Program-made: the position numbers and the translations under genes | Shown here: piece after piece, positions 54,838 to 63,940 of the stretch | Layout of the letters: every line of letters begins with the position of its first letter | Position numbering within the stretch: the stretch's first letter is position 1 | Source: Streptomyces colonosanans | Lineage (GTDB): Bacteria > Actinomycetota > Actinomycetes > Streptomycetales > Streptomycetaceae | Direction of reading: 5' to 3' | DNA length: 64,000 bases | Assembly: GCF_001866645.1 (NCBI RefSeq) | Contig: NZ_MLYP01000007.1 | Span: 123,201-187,200 of the forward strand | Notes under the pieces: generated by a model | What the model was told of the DNA's origin: nothing | The model's database searches: none | The model's input: the letters and a program-made list of their open reading frames with translations, nothing else

Positions 54838-56076
54838 GTGATCGCGAACGTATCGGCGCACCGGCGGGCGAACGCCTTCGCCCAGGCCCTGGAGGACCAG
54901 TCCGACGACCGGGGTACGGCGGCCGTGCGGCCCGGAGGGCCGGGCCCGGCCCCGGCGGCCACGGAACGGACCGACCAGCCCCGCCTGTTGGGCCTCGCGA
55001 CCCGTCTCGGCGAGCTGCCGAAGCCGACGCTCAGCCCCGAGGTCAAGGTCGCCCAGCGCGCGCGGCTGGTGGCCGCGATGGAGGCCATGCTGCAGGAGGG
55101 CACGGCGATGGGCGGCGAGGCGCTGGGCCCTTCGGTGCCCCAACAACGGCCCCATCGGGGCCGGGGCGCTCACCGGGCGAGCCCGCTGGGGAAGTTGCGC
55201 CCGCGGACCCGGCTCACCCAAGGCCTCGCCGCGGGCGGGCTCAGCGTGGGTGTGGCCGCCGCCTCCTTCGGCGGAGTGGCCGCCGCCAGTTCCGACGCCC
55301 TGCCCGGTGACTCCCTCTACGGCCTCAAACGCGGCATCGAGGACGTCAAACTCGGCATGGCCGACGGGGACAACGCACGAGGGCGGCTCTACCTCGACCA
55401 GGCGTCGACCCGGCTGAACGAGGCCCGCAGGCTGATGGAGCGCGGCCGCAGCGGTCACCTCGACCACGAGTCCATCGGCGAGATCCGTCACACCCTGTCC
55501 GGCGTGCAGCACGACGCGTCCGAAGGCCACCGCCTGCTGCACGACGCCTACAAACGGGACGGCTCGCTCGGCCCCATCCAGACCCTGTCCGCGTTCTCCG
55601 AGTCCCATCGCGAGACCTGGGGCGCCCTGCGCGACCGGCTGCCCGTCCAGCTCGGCGACGTCAGTCAGCAGGTCTCGTCGGTCTTCGACGCCATAGACCA
55701 GGAGGTCGCCCCGCTGCAGTCGCTGCTGCCGCAAGCCCCGCCTCAGACCGGCCCCGGCCGGCACCGGGGCGCCAGCAGCGAGCCCGCCGCCTCCACTGGC
55801 ACCACCGGCACGGACAGCCCGGCGCCCAGCGCCACCAGCGGCTCCCCCACCGACAGCCACAGCAGCGGCGAGCCCCAGCCGTCCCCGTCCAGCAGCGAGA
55901 GCGGCGACGGCCTGCTCGGCGGCAGCACAGGCGACCTGCTGGACCCGCCGAAGGACAGCCCCAGCAGCTCACCGTCGTCGAGCAAGAGCCCGTCGACCGG
56001 CCCACACGTGACGCTGCCCCCGCTGCTCCCCGGCCTCCTGCCGGGCCTGGGCATCAACAGCGAGGAGAACAAGTAG
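54838..56076 (+). CDS. rsbN: Anti-sigma factor RsbN (DUF5667)
   Basis: 412 aa from GTG 54838 (GGAGG 8 nt upstream). The cytoplasmic N-terminus (MIANVSAHRRANAFAQALED) would bind BldN. One membrane helix (about 127-150, TQGLAAGGLSVGVAAASFGG) leads to an extracytoplasmic DUF5667 domain (ALPGDSLYGLKRGIEDVKLG) and a Ser/Pro-rich tail. RsbN sequesters BldN at the membrane. Its position right after bldN is diagnostic. Confidence 0.93.
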   Translation: MIANVSAHRRANAFAQALEDQSDDRGTAAVRPGGPGPAPAATERTDQPRLLGLATRLGELPKPTLSPEVKVAQRARLVAAMEAMLQEGTAMGGEALGPSVPQQRPHRGRGAHRASPLGKLRPRTRLTQGLAAGGLSVGVAAASFGGVAAASSDALPGDSLYGLKRGIEDVKLGMADGDNARGRLYLDQASTRLNEARRLMERGRSGHLDHESIGEIRHTLSGVQHDASEGHRLLHDAYKRDGSLGPIQTLSAFSESHRETWGALRDRLPVQLGDVSQQVSSVFDAIDQEVAPLQSLLPQAPPQTGPGRHRGASSEPAASTGTTGTDSPAPSATSGSPTDSHSSGEPQPSPSSSESGDGLLGGSTGDLLDPPKDSPSSSPSSSKSPSTGPHVTLPPLLPGLLPGLGINSEENK

Positions 56077-56081
56077 GGCTC

Positions 56082-56129
56082 GTACGAGGACGGGGCGCCC
56101 CTGGCTCAAGGGGCGCCCCGTCCTCGTAC
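56082..56129. terminator. 21-bp perfect hairpin between rsbN and plsC
   Basis: The arms begin GTACGAGGACGGGG and end CCCCGTCCTCGTAC, with a 6-nt loop. It lies between convergent genes and is likely bidirectional. Confidence 0.85.
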
Positions 56130-56132
56130 CGG

Positions 56133-56168
56133 AAAGACCGGAAGGCTCAGAAAGACCGGAAGGCTCAG
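56133..56168. repeat. 18-nt tandem duplication at the plsC stop
   Basis: AAAGACCGGAAGGCTCAG occurs twice in direct succession. The second copy contains the plsC stop codon, so the duplication lies at and beyond the gene end and does not change the protein. Confidence 0.85.
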
Positions 56169-57211
56169 AAGAAGACCGACCTGCGCTGCACCAGCAGCTT
56201 GTACAGCGTGTGCTGGATCTGCTCCCTGACCTGATCCGTCAGGTTGAACATCAGCATCGGATCCTCGGCGGCCTCCTGCGGATAGCCGTCCGTGTGGATC
56301 GGCTCGCCGAACTGGATCGTCCACTTCGTCGGCAGCGGGACCGCGCCCAGCGGGCCCAGCCACGGGAACGTCGGCGTGATCGGGAAGTACGGGAAGCCCA
56401 GCAGCCGGGCGAGGGTCTTCGCGTTGCCGATCATCGGGTAGATCTCCTCGGCCCCGACGATCGAGCACGGGATGATCGGCGTCCCGGCGCGCAGGGCCGT
56501 GGAGACGAAGCCGCCACGCCCGAAGCGCTGCAGCTTGTAGCGCTCGCTGAACGGCTTGCCGATGCCCTTGAAGCCCTCCGGCATCACCCCGACCAGCTCG
56601 CCGCGCTCCAGCAGCCGCTGGGCGTCCTCCGCGCACGCCAGGGTGTGGCCGGCCTTGCGGGCCAGTTCGTTGACCACCGGCAGCACGAAGACCAAATCTG
56701 CGGCGAGAAGCCTGAGATGGCGGCCCGCCGGATGGTTGTCGTGCACGGCGACCTGCATCATCAGGCCGTCCAGCGGCAGCGTCCCCGAGTGGTTGGCGAC
56801 GATCAGCGCCCCGCCCTTCTCCGGGATGTTGTCGATGCCTTTCACCTCCACCCGGAAGTACTTCTCGTACAGCGGCCGCAGCAGCGACATCAGGACCTGG
56901 TCGGTGAGCTCCTCGTCGTAGCCGAAGTCGTCGACCTCGTAGTCGCCCGTGAGCCGGCGGCGCAAGAAGGCCAGACCCCCGGCGATGCGCTGCTCCAGGC
57001 CGCCCTCCTGCGGCTTGACCGGCGCCTTCTCCTCGCCTGCCACGGGACCATCATCCTGCGGGACCGCCCTGCCGGGCAGGGGCTGGACCTCGCGGACCAC
57101 CGCGGGTTCGCCCTTGCGTCGGCTCCCCGCGCTCCGGCGCCGCTGCGGCCGCTGTGCGGCAGCCCCGCGGGACCGGTCGTCGTCGAACGGAATGACCTTG
57201 GCGTCCGCCAT
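56165..57211 (-). CDS. PlsC-like lysophospholipid acyltransferase
   Basis: 348 aa from ATG 57211. Acyltransferase block 1 reads VANHSGTLPLDGLMM, where His and Asp are separated by six residues rather than the usual four, and block 3 is GVMPEGFKGIGKPFSERY. Substrate-binding segments include GTPIIPCSIVGAEEIYP. It would acylate lysophosphatidate or a related acceptor. The N-terminal 90 residues are basic and charged. The gene follows an epimerase gene 14 nt away, one operon. Confidence 0.85.
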   Translation of the reverse strand: MADAKVIPFDDDRSRGAAAQRPQRRRSAGSRRKGEPAVVREVQPLPGRAVPQDDGPVAGEEKAPVKPQEGGLEQRIAGGLAFLRRRLTGDYEVDDFGYDEELTDQVLMSLLRPLYEKYFRVEVKGIDNIPEKGGALIVANHSGTLPLDGLMMQVAVHDNHPAGRHLRLLAADLVFVLPVVNELARKAGHTLACAEDAQRLLERGELVGVMPEGFKGIGKPFSERYKLQRFGRGGFVSTALRAGTPIIPCSIVGAEEIYPMIGNAKTLARLLGFPYFPITPTFPWLGPLGAVPLPTKWTIQFGEPIHTDGYPQEAAEDPMLMFNLTDQVREQIQHTLYKLLVQRRSVFF

Positions 57212-57225
57212 CGTTGATGCGCTCC

Positions 57226-58287
57226 TCAGTTGGCGCTCTGCGTCGGGGGGTGGCCACCGCCCAGGGCGGGCAGCGCGGCGATCCGGTCGACGGCCGCCGC
57301 GAGGGCCTCCGGCGGCAGCAGTCCGGGGCCGCGGCTTCGCGCGAAGGCCGCGAAGGTCTCCGCGGTCGTGAATTTCGGCTCGTACCCAAGAGTCTCGCGC
57401 ATCTGGACGGTCGACACGACCCGGCCATGGGTGAGAAGCCGGATCTGCTCGGGAGAGAAGTCCGTCATGCCCACCGTGCGCATCGCCGAACCGGCCCAGG
57501 TCACCACGGGCAGCAGCAGCGGCACGGTGGGTCGCCCCAGCCGCCGCGCACACTGCGACAGCAGGAGCACGCCGTCGCCCGCGATATTGAACGTGCCGCT
57601 GTTGAGCGTGCCGCGCCGCGGCTCGTGCGAGGCGATCCGCAGCACCTCGATCACGTCGTCCTCGTGCACGAACTGCAACCGCGGGTCATAGCCGAAGACG
57701 GTGGGCAGAACCGGCAGCGCAAAGTACGAGGCCAGCGGCGAATCGGCGCCCGGGCCGAGGATGTTGGCGAAGCGCAGCACACAGACGGCGACATCGGGCC
57801 GGCGCCGCGCGAAGCCCCGTACATACCCCTCGACCTCGACGGTGTCCTTGGCGAAGCCCCCGCTGGGCAGGGACTTGGGCGGGGTCGTCTCGGTGAACAC
57901 GGCCGGATCGCGGGGCGCGGAACCGTACACGTTCGTACTGGACTTCACCACCAGCCGTTTGACGGTCGGTGACTTCTGGCAGGCGCCCAGCACCTGCATG
58001 GTGCCGATGACGTTGGTCTCCTTGACCGTTGCCCGGCTGCCGCTGCCCAGCGGAGTGCCGGTCACATCCATGTGGACGACCGTGTCGACGGAGTACTCGG
58101 CGAGCACACGGGCAATGGTGGGCTGGCGGATGTCGGCCCGGACGAAGTCGGCGCCTCCCAGATGGTGCTCGGGCGTGATCGCGTCCACCCCGAGGACCCG
58201 CTCGACCTCCGGGTCACGCTGGATCCGTCGCACGAACCGGCCCCCGAGCCGGCGAGCCACCCCGGTCACGAGCACGACCTTCCCCAA
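57226..58287 (-). CDS. NAD-dependent epimerase/dehydratase (SDR)
   Basis: 353 aa. Rossmann start GKVVLVTGVARRLGGRF, YG-type segment SSTNVYGSAPRDPAVFTETT, and ADIRQPTIARVLAEYSVDTV. The catalytic Tyr/Lys pair is not clear, so this may be an atypical member. Start TTG 58287 is chosen because AAAGG lies about 8 nt upstream and the earlier ATG 58317 has no ribosome binding site. Co-directional with the acyltransferase gene. Confidence 0.85.
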   Translation of the reverse strand: MGKVVLVTGVARRLGGRFVRRIQRDPEVERVLGVDAITPEHHLGGADFVRADIRQPTIARVLAEYSVDTVVHMDVTGTPLGSGSRATVKETNVIGTMQVLGACQKSPTVKRLVVKSSTNVYGSAPRDPAVFTETTPPKSLPSGGFAKDTVEVEGYVRGFARRRPDVAVCVLRFANILGPGADSPLASYFALPVLPTVFGYDPRLQFVHEDDVIEVLRIASHEPRRGTLNSGTFNIAGDGVLLLSQCARRLGRPTVPLLLPVVTWAGSAMRTVGMTDFSPEQIRLLTHGRVVSTVQMRETLGYEPKFTTAETFAAFARSRGPGLLPPEALAAAVDRIAALPALGGGHPPTQSAN

Positions 58288-58487
58288 GATCAGCGCCTTT
58301 CTTCCCGTCCGTCGCATGGCGTCCAGACACGGACACGGCCCTGCCGGTCACTCTGCCGCGTTCCCCGTGTGCGGCCAACTTAGCGGGTCGGTGTTGCGCT
58401 GTGATGACCGGCCGATGCACGAAGTGACGGCACCCCCGTACGCACGATCAGAGCAAGCCATTTGCCCCACAGGCGTACACACAGACG

Positions 58488-58522
58488 GCAATGGCCCCCC
58501 ACCGATGGTGGGGGGCCATTGC
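58488..58522 (-). terminator. 16-bp perfect hairpin
   Basis: The arms contain AATGGCCCCCCACC and GGTGGGGGGCCATT, with a 3-nt loop. It sits 48 nt beyond the 32-aa gene and likely terminates it. Confidence 0.8.
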
Positions 58523-58569
58523 TGCGCTCTCACGCAATCCGGCAAGGACGCCCCTTGCGGGGCGGCGCC

Positions 58570-58668
58570 TTACTTCTTGTTGCGACGCTGAACGCGAGTG
58601 CGCTTGAGCAGCTTGCGGTGCTTCTTCTTGGCCATCCGCTTGCGCCGCTTCTTGATAACAGAGCCCAC
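58570..58668 (-). CDS. 32-aa highly basic small protein (bS22/AURKAIP1-like)
   Basis: Reads [19 protein letters not shown], then [13 protein letters not shown]. About half the residues are Lys or Arg. It resembles the AURKAIP1/COX24-type, bS22-like ribosome-associated protein known from actinobacteria. Start GTG 58668 has GAGGG 5 nt upstream. A terminator follows, so it is a discrete small gene often missed in annotation. Confidence 0.85.
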   Translation of the reverse strand: MGSVIKKRRKRMAKKKHRKLLKRTRVQRRNKK

Positions 58669-58810
58669 GACTACCCTCGCTCACTTCTCATCACTCAGTG
58701 CTGGGCGCCATGGGCCCACACGACCTACGAGGGGCTAGCCTACCCGCCCGAGCGCTGAGGTCGTAATCGAGGTGACCCGGGAGGCCACAGAGGGCCTCAC
58801 CGGGCCGCCG

Positions 58811-59023
58811 TCAGGCCGTCTCCACCCCCACATAGCTTTCGCGGAGGTACTCGTGAACCGCTTGCTCCGGCACCCGGAAGGACCTCCCCACCCGGATCGC
58901 CGGCAGATGACCGCTGTGCACCAGCCGGTACACGGTCATCTTCGACACGCGCATCACCGAGGCGACTTCCGCCACGGTCAGAAACTGGACCTCGTTCAGA
59001 GGCCTCTCGCCAGCAGCAGCCAT
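58811..59023 (-). CDS. Excisionase-family DNA-binding protein, BdtA-like
   Basis: 70 aa from ATG 59023 (MAAAGERPLN). One MerR/excisionase-type winged helix (FLTVAEVASVMRVSKMTVYR; GHLPAIRVGRSFRVPEQAVH). It resembles Streptomyces BdtA and is distantly related to BldC. It lies between the 32-aa gene and a phosphatase-like gene, a context I recall as typical. Targets unknown. Confidence 0.85.
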   Translation of the reverse strand: MAAAGERPLNEVQFLTVAEVASVMRVSKMTVYRLVHSGHLPAIRVGRSFRVPEQAVHEYLRESYVGVETA

Positions 59024-59152
59024 GACACACCTGAACCTTCCGCACTCGACGGCCACCGGCTTCCCCTCCCGGTGACTCTTCGTCGTTGCGTGCTCACTCC
59101 CCAGACTAGGGGCGGGTGATGCAAGTGGGGAAGAGGGGATGGCATCCGCCGC

Positions 59153-60022
59153 CTACTGTGACAGACACGCTCGATTGAGTACATAGCGAGTAAGCGGTCG
59201 GTAGTAAGAAGACCGCACAGCGTCATCAAGTGGAACGACGACGGACACCAGCCCCTCTGCCTCCCCGACGAAGAGCGCAGGATCGTCCGTATCGGCCAGC
59301 CCGATCGTCTCGAACCCCAGCTGACCTGCCCCGCAGACCCACCCGTGGTCGCCGATGACCAGCTCCGGCAGCGGCCCGCCGGCCTCCGCGGCGGCGGCCA
59401 GCGCGATACGAACCGGGAGCGGCGAGTGCGTGTGTGCGCCGGGCTCACAACCGCCGGTTCCGCGCCCCGGTTTGCGTACGAATGCGACTCCTCGTACGTA
59501 ATCGAGGTTGTACATGCGTAGACCGAACCGGGTCGTTATGTCGACACAGCGACCATGCGCCGGGGTGAGGACGTTACATCCCGCCGCCGACAGGGCGTCC
59601 GCGAGCGCGACGTAGAAACCGAGCAGCCGGTGCGGGTGGCCGGTGCCCAGCAGGACCGGTGCCCTGTCCCGCGCGACGGCGGCGATCCGCTCGGCGAAGG
59701 CGTCGAGGGCCTCCAGTGTGCGCTCGGGATCGATCACATCTTGGCCGGATGTATGTCCAGGATCGGCCGAGACCCCGCACTTGTGCGCCATCAGCTCGAC
59801 CACATCCCGATGCCCCCATGTCCATTCGGGATCGAGTCCGATCAGCACGCGGGGGTCGCGGGCGGCGAAGAGCCGATAGCTGCGCAGGCTCTCCTCGCGC
59901 GAGGTGGCCACGGGCCCGGCCAGCCGGGCGGCCAGCAGATGCGCACGCAGCGCTCCGGAGCTCAACACGTCAGCGATGCTGACCCAACCGCAGCAACCGC
60001 ACGGGCAGAACGCGGGAAACAC
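59153..60022 (-). CDS. Phosphatase-like protein (PF15698-type)
   Basis: 289 aa. Segments such as VLLGTGHPHRLLGFYVALAD, NVLTPAHGRCVDITTRFGLR and LPELVIGDHGWVCGAGQLGF match a little-studied actinobacterial phosphatase-like family. No activity can be assigned from motifs alone. The N-terminal Cys-rich segment (CPCGCCGWVS) may be an over-extended start; a later GTG is possible. Confidence 0.7.
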   Translation of the reverse strand: MFPAFCPCGCCGWVSIADVLSSGALRAHLLAARLAGPVATSREESLRSYRLFAARDPRVLIGLDPEWTWGHRDVVELMAHKCGVSADPGHTSGQDVIDPERTLEALDAFAERIAAVARDRAPVLLGTGHPHRLLGFYVALADALSAAGCNVLTPAHGRCVDITTRFGLRMYNLDYVRGVAFVRKPGRGTGGCEPGAHTHSPLPVRIALAAAAEAGGPLPELVIGDHGWVCGAGQLGFETIGLADTDDPALFVGEAEGLVSVVVPLDDAVRSSYYRPLTRYVLNRACLSQ

Positions 60023-60085
60023 CCCACAGTCGGCGTAATCGTGCGATCCTGCGCGCCGATCGGGGGTGGGAGAGGGCGCGACGGG

Positions 60086-61258
60086 CTAGGCCAGCAGCCC
60101 GCGCAGCGGAAACGCCGCCCTGCGGGCCGCGAGCACCGCCTGGTCCAGCCGGTCCGCCGGGTCGTACCCCGCCTCCCAGTCCGCGTACGCCACCGGCCAC
60201 CGCCCGTCTGTCATCCGGGCCGGTGCCAACTGCTGTGTGCGGGCGAAGGCTTCCTGCCGCCAGCTGTCGGGGATCACGGTCTCCGGTGCGATCGGGCGCC
60301 CCGCCGCGATGGCCACCAGATGCGTCCATGAGCGCGGTACGACCTCCACGACCGCGTACCCGCCCCCGCCCAGCGCGACCCAGCGCCCCTCGGCGTACCG
60401 GTGCGCAAGGTCGTGGCACGCGGTCTGCACGGCCCGCTGCGCGTCCAGCGAGACGGCGAGGTGCGCGAGCGGATCCTCGAAGTGGGTGTCGGCGCCGTGC
60501 TGGCTGACCAGTACCTGGGGCCGGAAGTCGGCGACCAGTTCCGGCACGACGGCGTGGAAGGCCCGCACCCACCCGGCGTCCGATGTCCCGGCCGGCAGCG
60601 CCACGTTCACCGCGCTGCCCTCCGCGTTCGGGGCGCCCGTCTCCTGCGGCCACCCGGTCTGCGGGAAGAGGGTCCGCGGATGCTCGTGCAGGGAGATGGT
60701 CAGGACCCGGGGGTCCTCCCAGAACGCGGCCTGGACCCCGTCCCCGTGGTGTACGTCCACGTCCACGTACGCCACCCGCTCCGCGCCCATCTCCAGCAGC
60801 CGGGCGATGGCGAGCGCGGCGTCGTTGTAGATGCAGAACCCGGACGCGGCGCCCGGCATCGCATGGTGCAGCCCGCCGGCGAAGTTCACGGCGTGCAGGG
60901 CGTCCCCCCGCCACACGGCCTCGGCCGCCCGCACGGACTGCCCGGCGATCAGGGCGGACACCTCGTGCATCCCGGCGAAGGCGGGATCGTCCAGGGTTCC
61001 GAGCCCGTACGAGGGGTCGGCCGCCGCGGGGTCCGCGGACGCGGCCTTCACCGCCTGAACGTAGTCCTCACGGTGCACGAGCCGCAGCGTCGAGTCGCCG
61101 GCGGGCTTCGCCGCGATCACCTCGATGTCCCGGTCGAGCCCGAGGGCCTCGACGAGCCTCCTGGTCAGCGCGAGCCGGACCGGGTCCATCGGATGGTTCG
61201 GACCGAAGTCATACCCCGTTACCGCCTCGTCCCACATCAGCTGTGCGCGACCGCTCAT
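60086..61258 (-). CDS. acuC: Acetoin utilization protein AcuC / histone-deacetylase-like
   Basis: 390 aa from ATG 61258 (MSGRAQLMWDEA). It has the class I/II deacetylase pattern: HHAMPGAASGFCIYNDAA, DVDVHHGDGVQAAFW and VSQHGADTHFEDPLAHL, with Zn/His ligands visible. It removes acetyl groups from protein lysines, notably acetyl-CoA synthetase in the Acu system. It overlaps the next MFS gene by about 50 nt. No AcuA gene is nearby. Confidence 0.92.
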   Translation of the reverse strand: MSGRAQLMWDEAVTGYDFGPNHPMDPVRLALTRRLVEALGLDRDIEVIAAKPAGDSTLRLVHREDYVQAVKAASADPAAADPSYGLGTLDDPAFAGMHEVSALIAGQSVRAAEAVWRGDALHAVNFAGGLHHAMPGAASGFCIYNDAALAIARLLEMGAERVAYVDVDVHHGDGVQAAFWEDPRVLTISLHEHPRTLFPQTGWPQETGAPNAEGSAVNVALPAGTSDAGWVRAFHAVVPELVADFRPQVLVSQHGADTHFEDPLAHLAVSLDAQRAVQTACHDLAHRYAEGRWVALGGGGYAVVEVVPRSWTHLVAIAAGRPIAPETVIPDSWRQEAFARTQQLAPARMTDGRWPVAYADWEAGYDPADRLDQAVLAARRAAFPLRGLLA

Positions 61259-62420
61259 GGTCGTCACCGTATCGGTCCGCCGCGGGCGCGAACGAGCGCA
61301 CATACACCAGCGTCACCAGGACCAACGCCATCGGTATGAGCATGGCGCCCCGGTAACTCCAGGCGTCTCCGAGCGCCCCCACCAGGGGCGAACCGACCAG
61401 AAAGCCCACATAGTTGAAGATGTTGAGGCGCGCCACGGCCGTGTCCGAAGCCCCGGGGAACAGGCGTCCCGCGGCAGCGAAGGTCTGCGGTACGAGCACG
61501 CACAGCCCAAGGCCCAGCAGAGTGAACCCGAGCATCCCGACCCATGCTCCTGGTGCTCCGGCCACCACGGCGAACCCGGCGGCCGCCACCAGCGTCCCGA
61601 GCCGTACGACGGCCGCGGCCCCGAAGCGCCGCACCCCGAAGTCCCCGATGGACCGCCCAAGCAGCGTGGTGACCATGTAGACGTTGTACGGAACGGTCGC
61701 CAGCTGCTCCGAGCTCCCGAGCGTGTCCTGAAGGTACTTGGCGCTCCAGTTGGAGACGGTCGAGTCCCCGATGTACGCGAAGGTCATCACCAGGCACAGC
61801 GGCAGCAGCAGCCGGAAAGCCACCGGGCCGGCCTTCGCCTCCTGGGCGTCCGCCGCGGACACGCTCCCGTCGACGTACCACCGACTGCCGACGAAGGTGG
61901 CCGGAAGCAGTACCGCAACGACCGGCAGGTACGACACCCACAGCGCCAGATGCCAGTGGGCGCCCACCCACGCGAGGGAGGCGCCCAAGATTCCGCCGAG
62001 GCTGTACGCGGCGTGGAAACCGAGCATGATGCTTCGCCCGTAGGACCGCTGGAGGCTCACCCCGAGCATGTTCATGGAGGCGTCCAGCGCACCCACGGCC
62101 AGCCCGAACACGGCCAGTGCGATCCCCACTTCGGCCATGCGGTCACCGGACCCGACGGCGAGGAGGGCGAGCAGCACGACGGGCTGCGACCAGCGCAGCA
62201 GCCGGCTGGGCCGGACGCGCTTGACAAGCTGCTCGGTGGTCACGCTGCCCACACCGGCGAGGATCGGTACGGCGGCGAGGATGACGGGCAGCAGCGCGTC
62301 GGAGATCCCGTACCGGTGCTGGATGGCCGGGATGCGGGTCACCAGCAGGGCGAAGGTGGCGCCCTGGGCGAAGAAGCTGAACGCAAGAGAGGCCCTACCG
62401 CGCCGCAGCACATCTGTCAT
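61209..62420 (-). CDS. MFS permease
   Basis: 403 aa with about 12 helices (FFAQGATFALLVTRIPAIQH; GFHAAYSLGGILGASLAWVG; LGFTLLGLGLCVLVPQTFAA). It is a fucose/YbjJ-like MFS group member of unknown substrate. Its 3' end overlaps acuC by about 50 nt on the same strand, indicating coupling. Confidence 0.88.
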   Translation of the reverse strand: MTDVLRRGRASLAFSFFAQGATFALLVTRIPAIQHRYGISDALLPVILAAVPILAGVGSVTTEQLVKRVRPSRLLRWSQPVVLLALLAVGSGDRMAEVGIALAVFGLAVGALDASMNMLGVSLQRSYGRSIMLGFHAAYSLGGILGASLAWVGAHWHLALWVSYLPVVAVLLPATFVGSRWYVDGSVSAADAQEAKAGPVAFRLLLPLCLVMTFAYIGDSTVSNWSAKYLQDTLGSSEQLATVPYNVYMVTTLLGRSIGDFGVRRFGAAAVVRLGTLVAAAGFAVVAGAPGAWVGMLGFTLLGLGLCVLVPQTFAAAGRLFPGASDTAVARLNIFNYVGFLVGSPLVGALGDAWSYRGAMLIPMALVLVTLVYVRSFAPAADRYGDDHERSRTADVGRGGNGV

Positions 62421-62486
62421 GGCGGCGAGCGTAGGGCCCCGGTCTACCGCTGGGTAGATCCAGCCGAAGATGATTTTTGTTCAACT

Positions 62487-63191
62487 TTACCGAGCGAAGG
62501 CGGGCGTGGGCGCCTCGGCAGGGCGGTCGGCGGCGGCCTTCAGTTCGGCGGCGAGCATGCCCACCATGGGGCCGGCGGCGAGGGCACCGCTGACGAGGAA
62601 GCCCAGGACCAGCGCGACGACCATGATGACCGAGCCGAGCCAGACCATCGTGTCCACGGGAACGGTGTAGGCGCCCAGGACCTTCACCACGCACTCGGCG
62701 AACAGGACCACGCCCCAGACGAGGGAGAAGACCCGCTCGGCCCGCCGGAAGGCCGTGGACCCGCTCTGCAGCCGCGCGAAGGCGGCCTCCTTGACCGTGT
62801 CACCCCTCACGAGCCAGGGCTTCAGCGCGGCGGTCATCATCGGCTTCCCCAGGGCGACGGAGACCAGGATCCCGATCCCGATCGCGCTGCCGGCCGCGCT
62901 GTCCTTGGCGAGCATCAGCCGTGGGTCGCCGGCGACGAAGCTGAGCAGTAGTCCGACGACGTTCACGAAGAGGATGAGTGCGGCAAGCCCGTTGACCCTG
63001 CGTTCCTTGACCGCACCCCACGCCGTCCGCACAGCCGGTACGACGCTGCTGAGGCCGAGCGCCATGAGCGTGCCCATCCCGAACCCGTTCTTGAACAGGT
63101 AGTACGACCCGACGGGCACCGCCACGTCCATGATCAGCGGCGCGAAGTTGTTCTTCTTGCTCTGGCGCTGGGGAGCCGTGTTCGTCGTCAT
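62487..63191 (-). CDS. VC0807-family membrane protein
   Basis: 234 aa from ATG 63191 (MTTNTAPQRQSKKNNFAPLI). Five or six hydrophobic helices, with a VC0807-type opening (MDVAVPVGSYYLFKNGFGMG) and RTAWGAVKERRVNGLAALIL. Function unknown. The frame is open to 63257 but ATG 63191 fits the family. Confidence 0.8.
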   Translation of the reverse strand: MTTNTAPQRQSKKNNFAPLIMDVAVPVGSYYLFKNGFGMGTLMALGLSSVVPAVRTAWGAVKERRVNGLAALILFVNVVGLLLSFVAGDPRLMLAKDSAAGSAIGIGILVSVALGKPMMTAALKPWLVRGDTVKEAAFARLQSGSTAFRRAERVFSLVWGVVLFAECVVKVLGAYTVPVDTMVWLGSVIMVVALVLGFLVSGALAAGPMVGMLAAELKAAADRPAEAPTPAFAR

Positions 63192-63295
63192 GCACTCAGC
63201 TTCGCGGTCGGACCGGGTGCGGTGGTAGAAACGATCGTCCGGAGCCTGGCGTGACACATGTCAGTGGCGGGCCGGTGCCCGAGGTCACGCCGGGT

Positions 63296-63940
63296 TCATC
63301 CCAGCAGGTCAGTCAACTCCTGCATGCGGGAGAAGAGTTGACTGGCCGTGGCGAGCTTCGCGCCGGGCGTCATCGCGGTGAACCCGTAGACGTCCATTCC
63401 CGCGGCGAGGGCGGCCTGCACACCGAGCGGACTGTCCTCGACGACCACGCACTTCTCGGGCGCGACCCCCATCCGCTCGGCGGCGTACAGGAAGAGGTCC
63501 GGGGCCGGCTTGCCTCGTCCCACGTCCTCGGAGCTGAAGATGCGTCCGTCGTCGAACCATCGGTCGAGCCCGGTCGTGCGGTGTCCCACCCGGATCCGCT
63601 CATGGCTTCCGGAGGAGGCCACGCAGTAGGGCACGTCGTCTGCGGAGAGCTTCTCCAGTACGTCCTCGGCCCCGGTCACGGGCTTCAATTCCCGCTCGAA
63701 CGCGGCGAAGACCCGTGCGTGGAAGACGTCGTCGAAGTCGTCGGGCAGCCGCTGTCCGGTCCGCTCCTGGACGAGCTCGTGGATGCGGTGCATGGCGGAG
63801 CCCATGTAGTCGCGGAGGGACTCCTCGTACGTGGTGGGGTGCCCCAGCTCGGTGAGGTAGGCGGCGAGGAGCGTGTTGGAGAGGGGCTCACTGTCGACAA
63901 GGACGCCGTCGTTGTCGAAGATGACGAGGTCGTAGCGCAT
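63296..63940 (-). CDS. HAD phosphatase, beta-phosphoglucomutase-like
   Basis: 214 aa. HAD motif I VIFDNDGVLVDSEPLSN, motif II VASSGSHERIRVGHR, motif III GRGKPAPDLFLYAAERMG, motif IV VVVEDSPLGVQAAL. This is the DhaK/PGM-like sugar phosphatase group; substrate unknown. Length is normal and the start ATG 63940 is clear. Confidence 0.93.
   Translation of the reverse strand: MRYDLVIFDNDGVLVDSEPLSNTLLAAYLTELGHPTTYEESLRDYMGSAMHRIHELVQERTGQRLPDDFDDVFHARVFAAFERELKPVTGAEDVLEKLSADDVPYCVASSGSHERIRVGHRTTGLDRWFDDGRIFSSEDVGRGKPAPDLFLYAAERMGVAPEKCVVVEDSPLGVQAALAAGMDVYGFTAMTPGAKLATASQLFSRMQELTDLLG

Noticed and set aside
61125..62951. 608-aa plus-strand open frame across acuC, MFS and VC0807 genes
   Set aside because: Spans three genes on the other strand and has a His/Gly/Glu-rich shadow composition.
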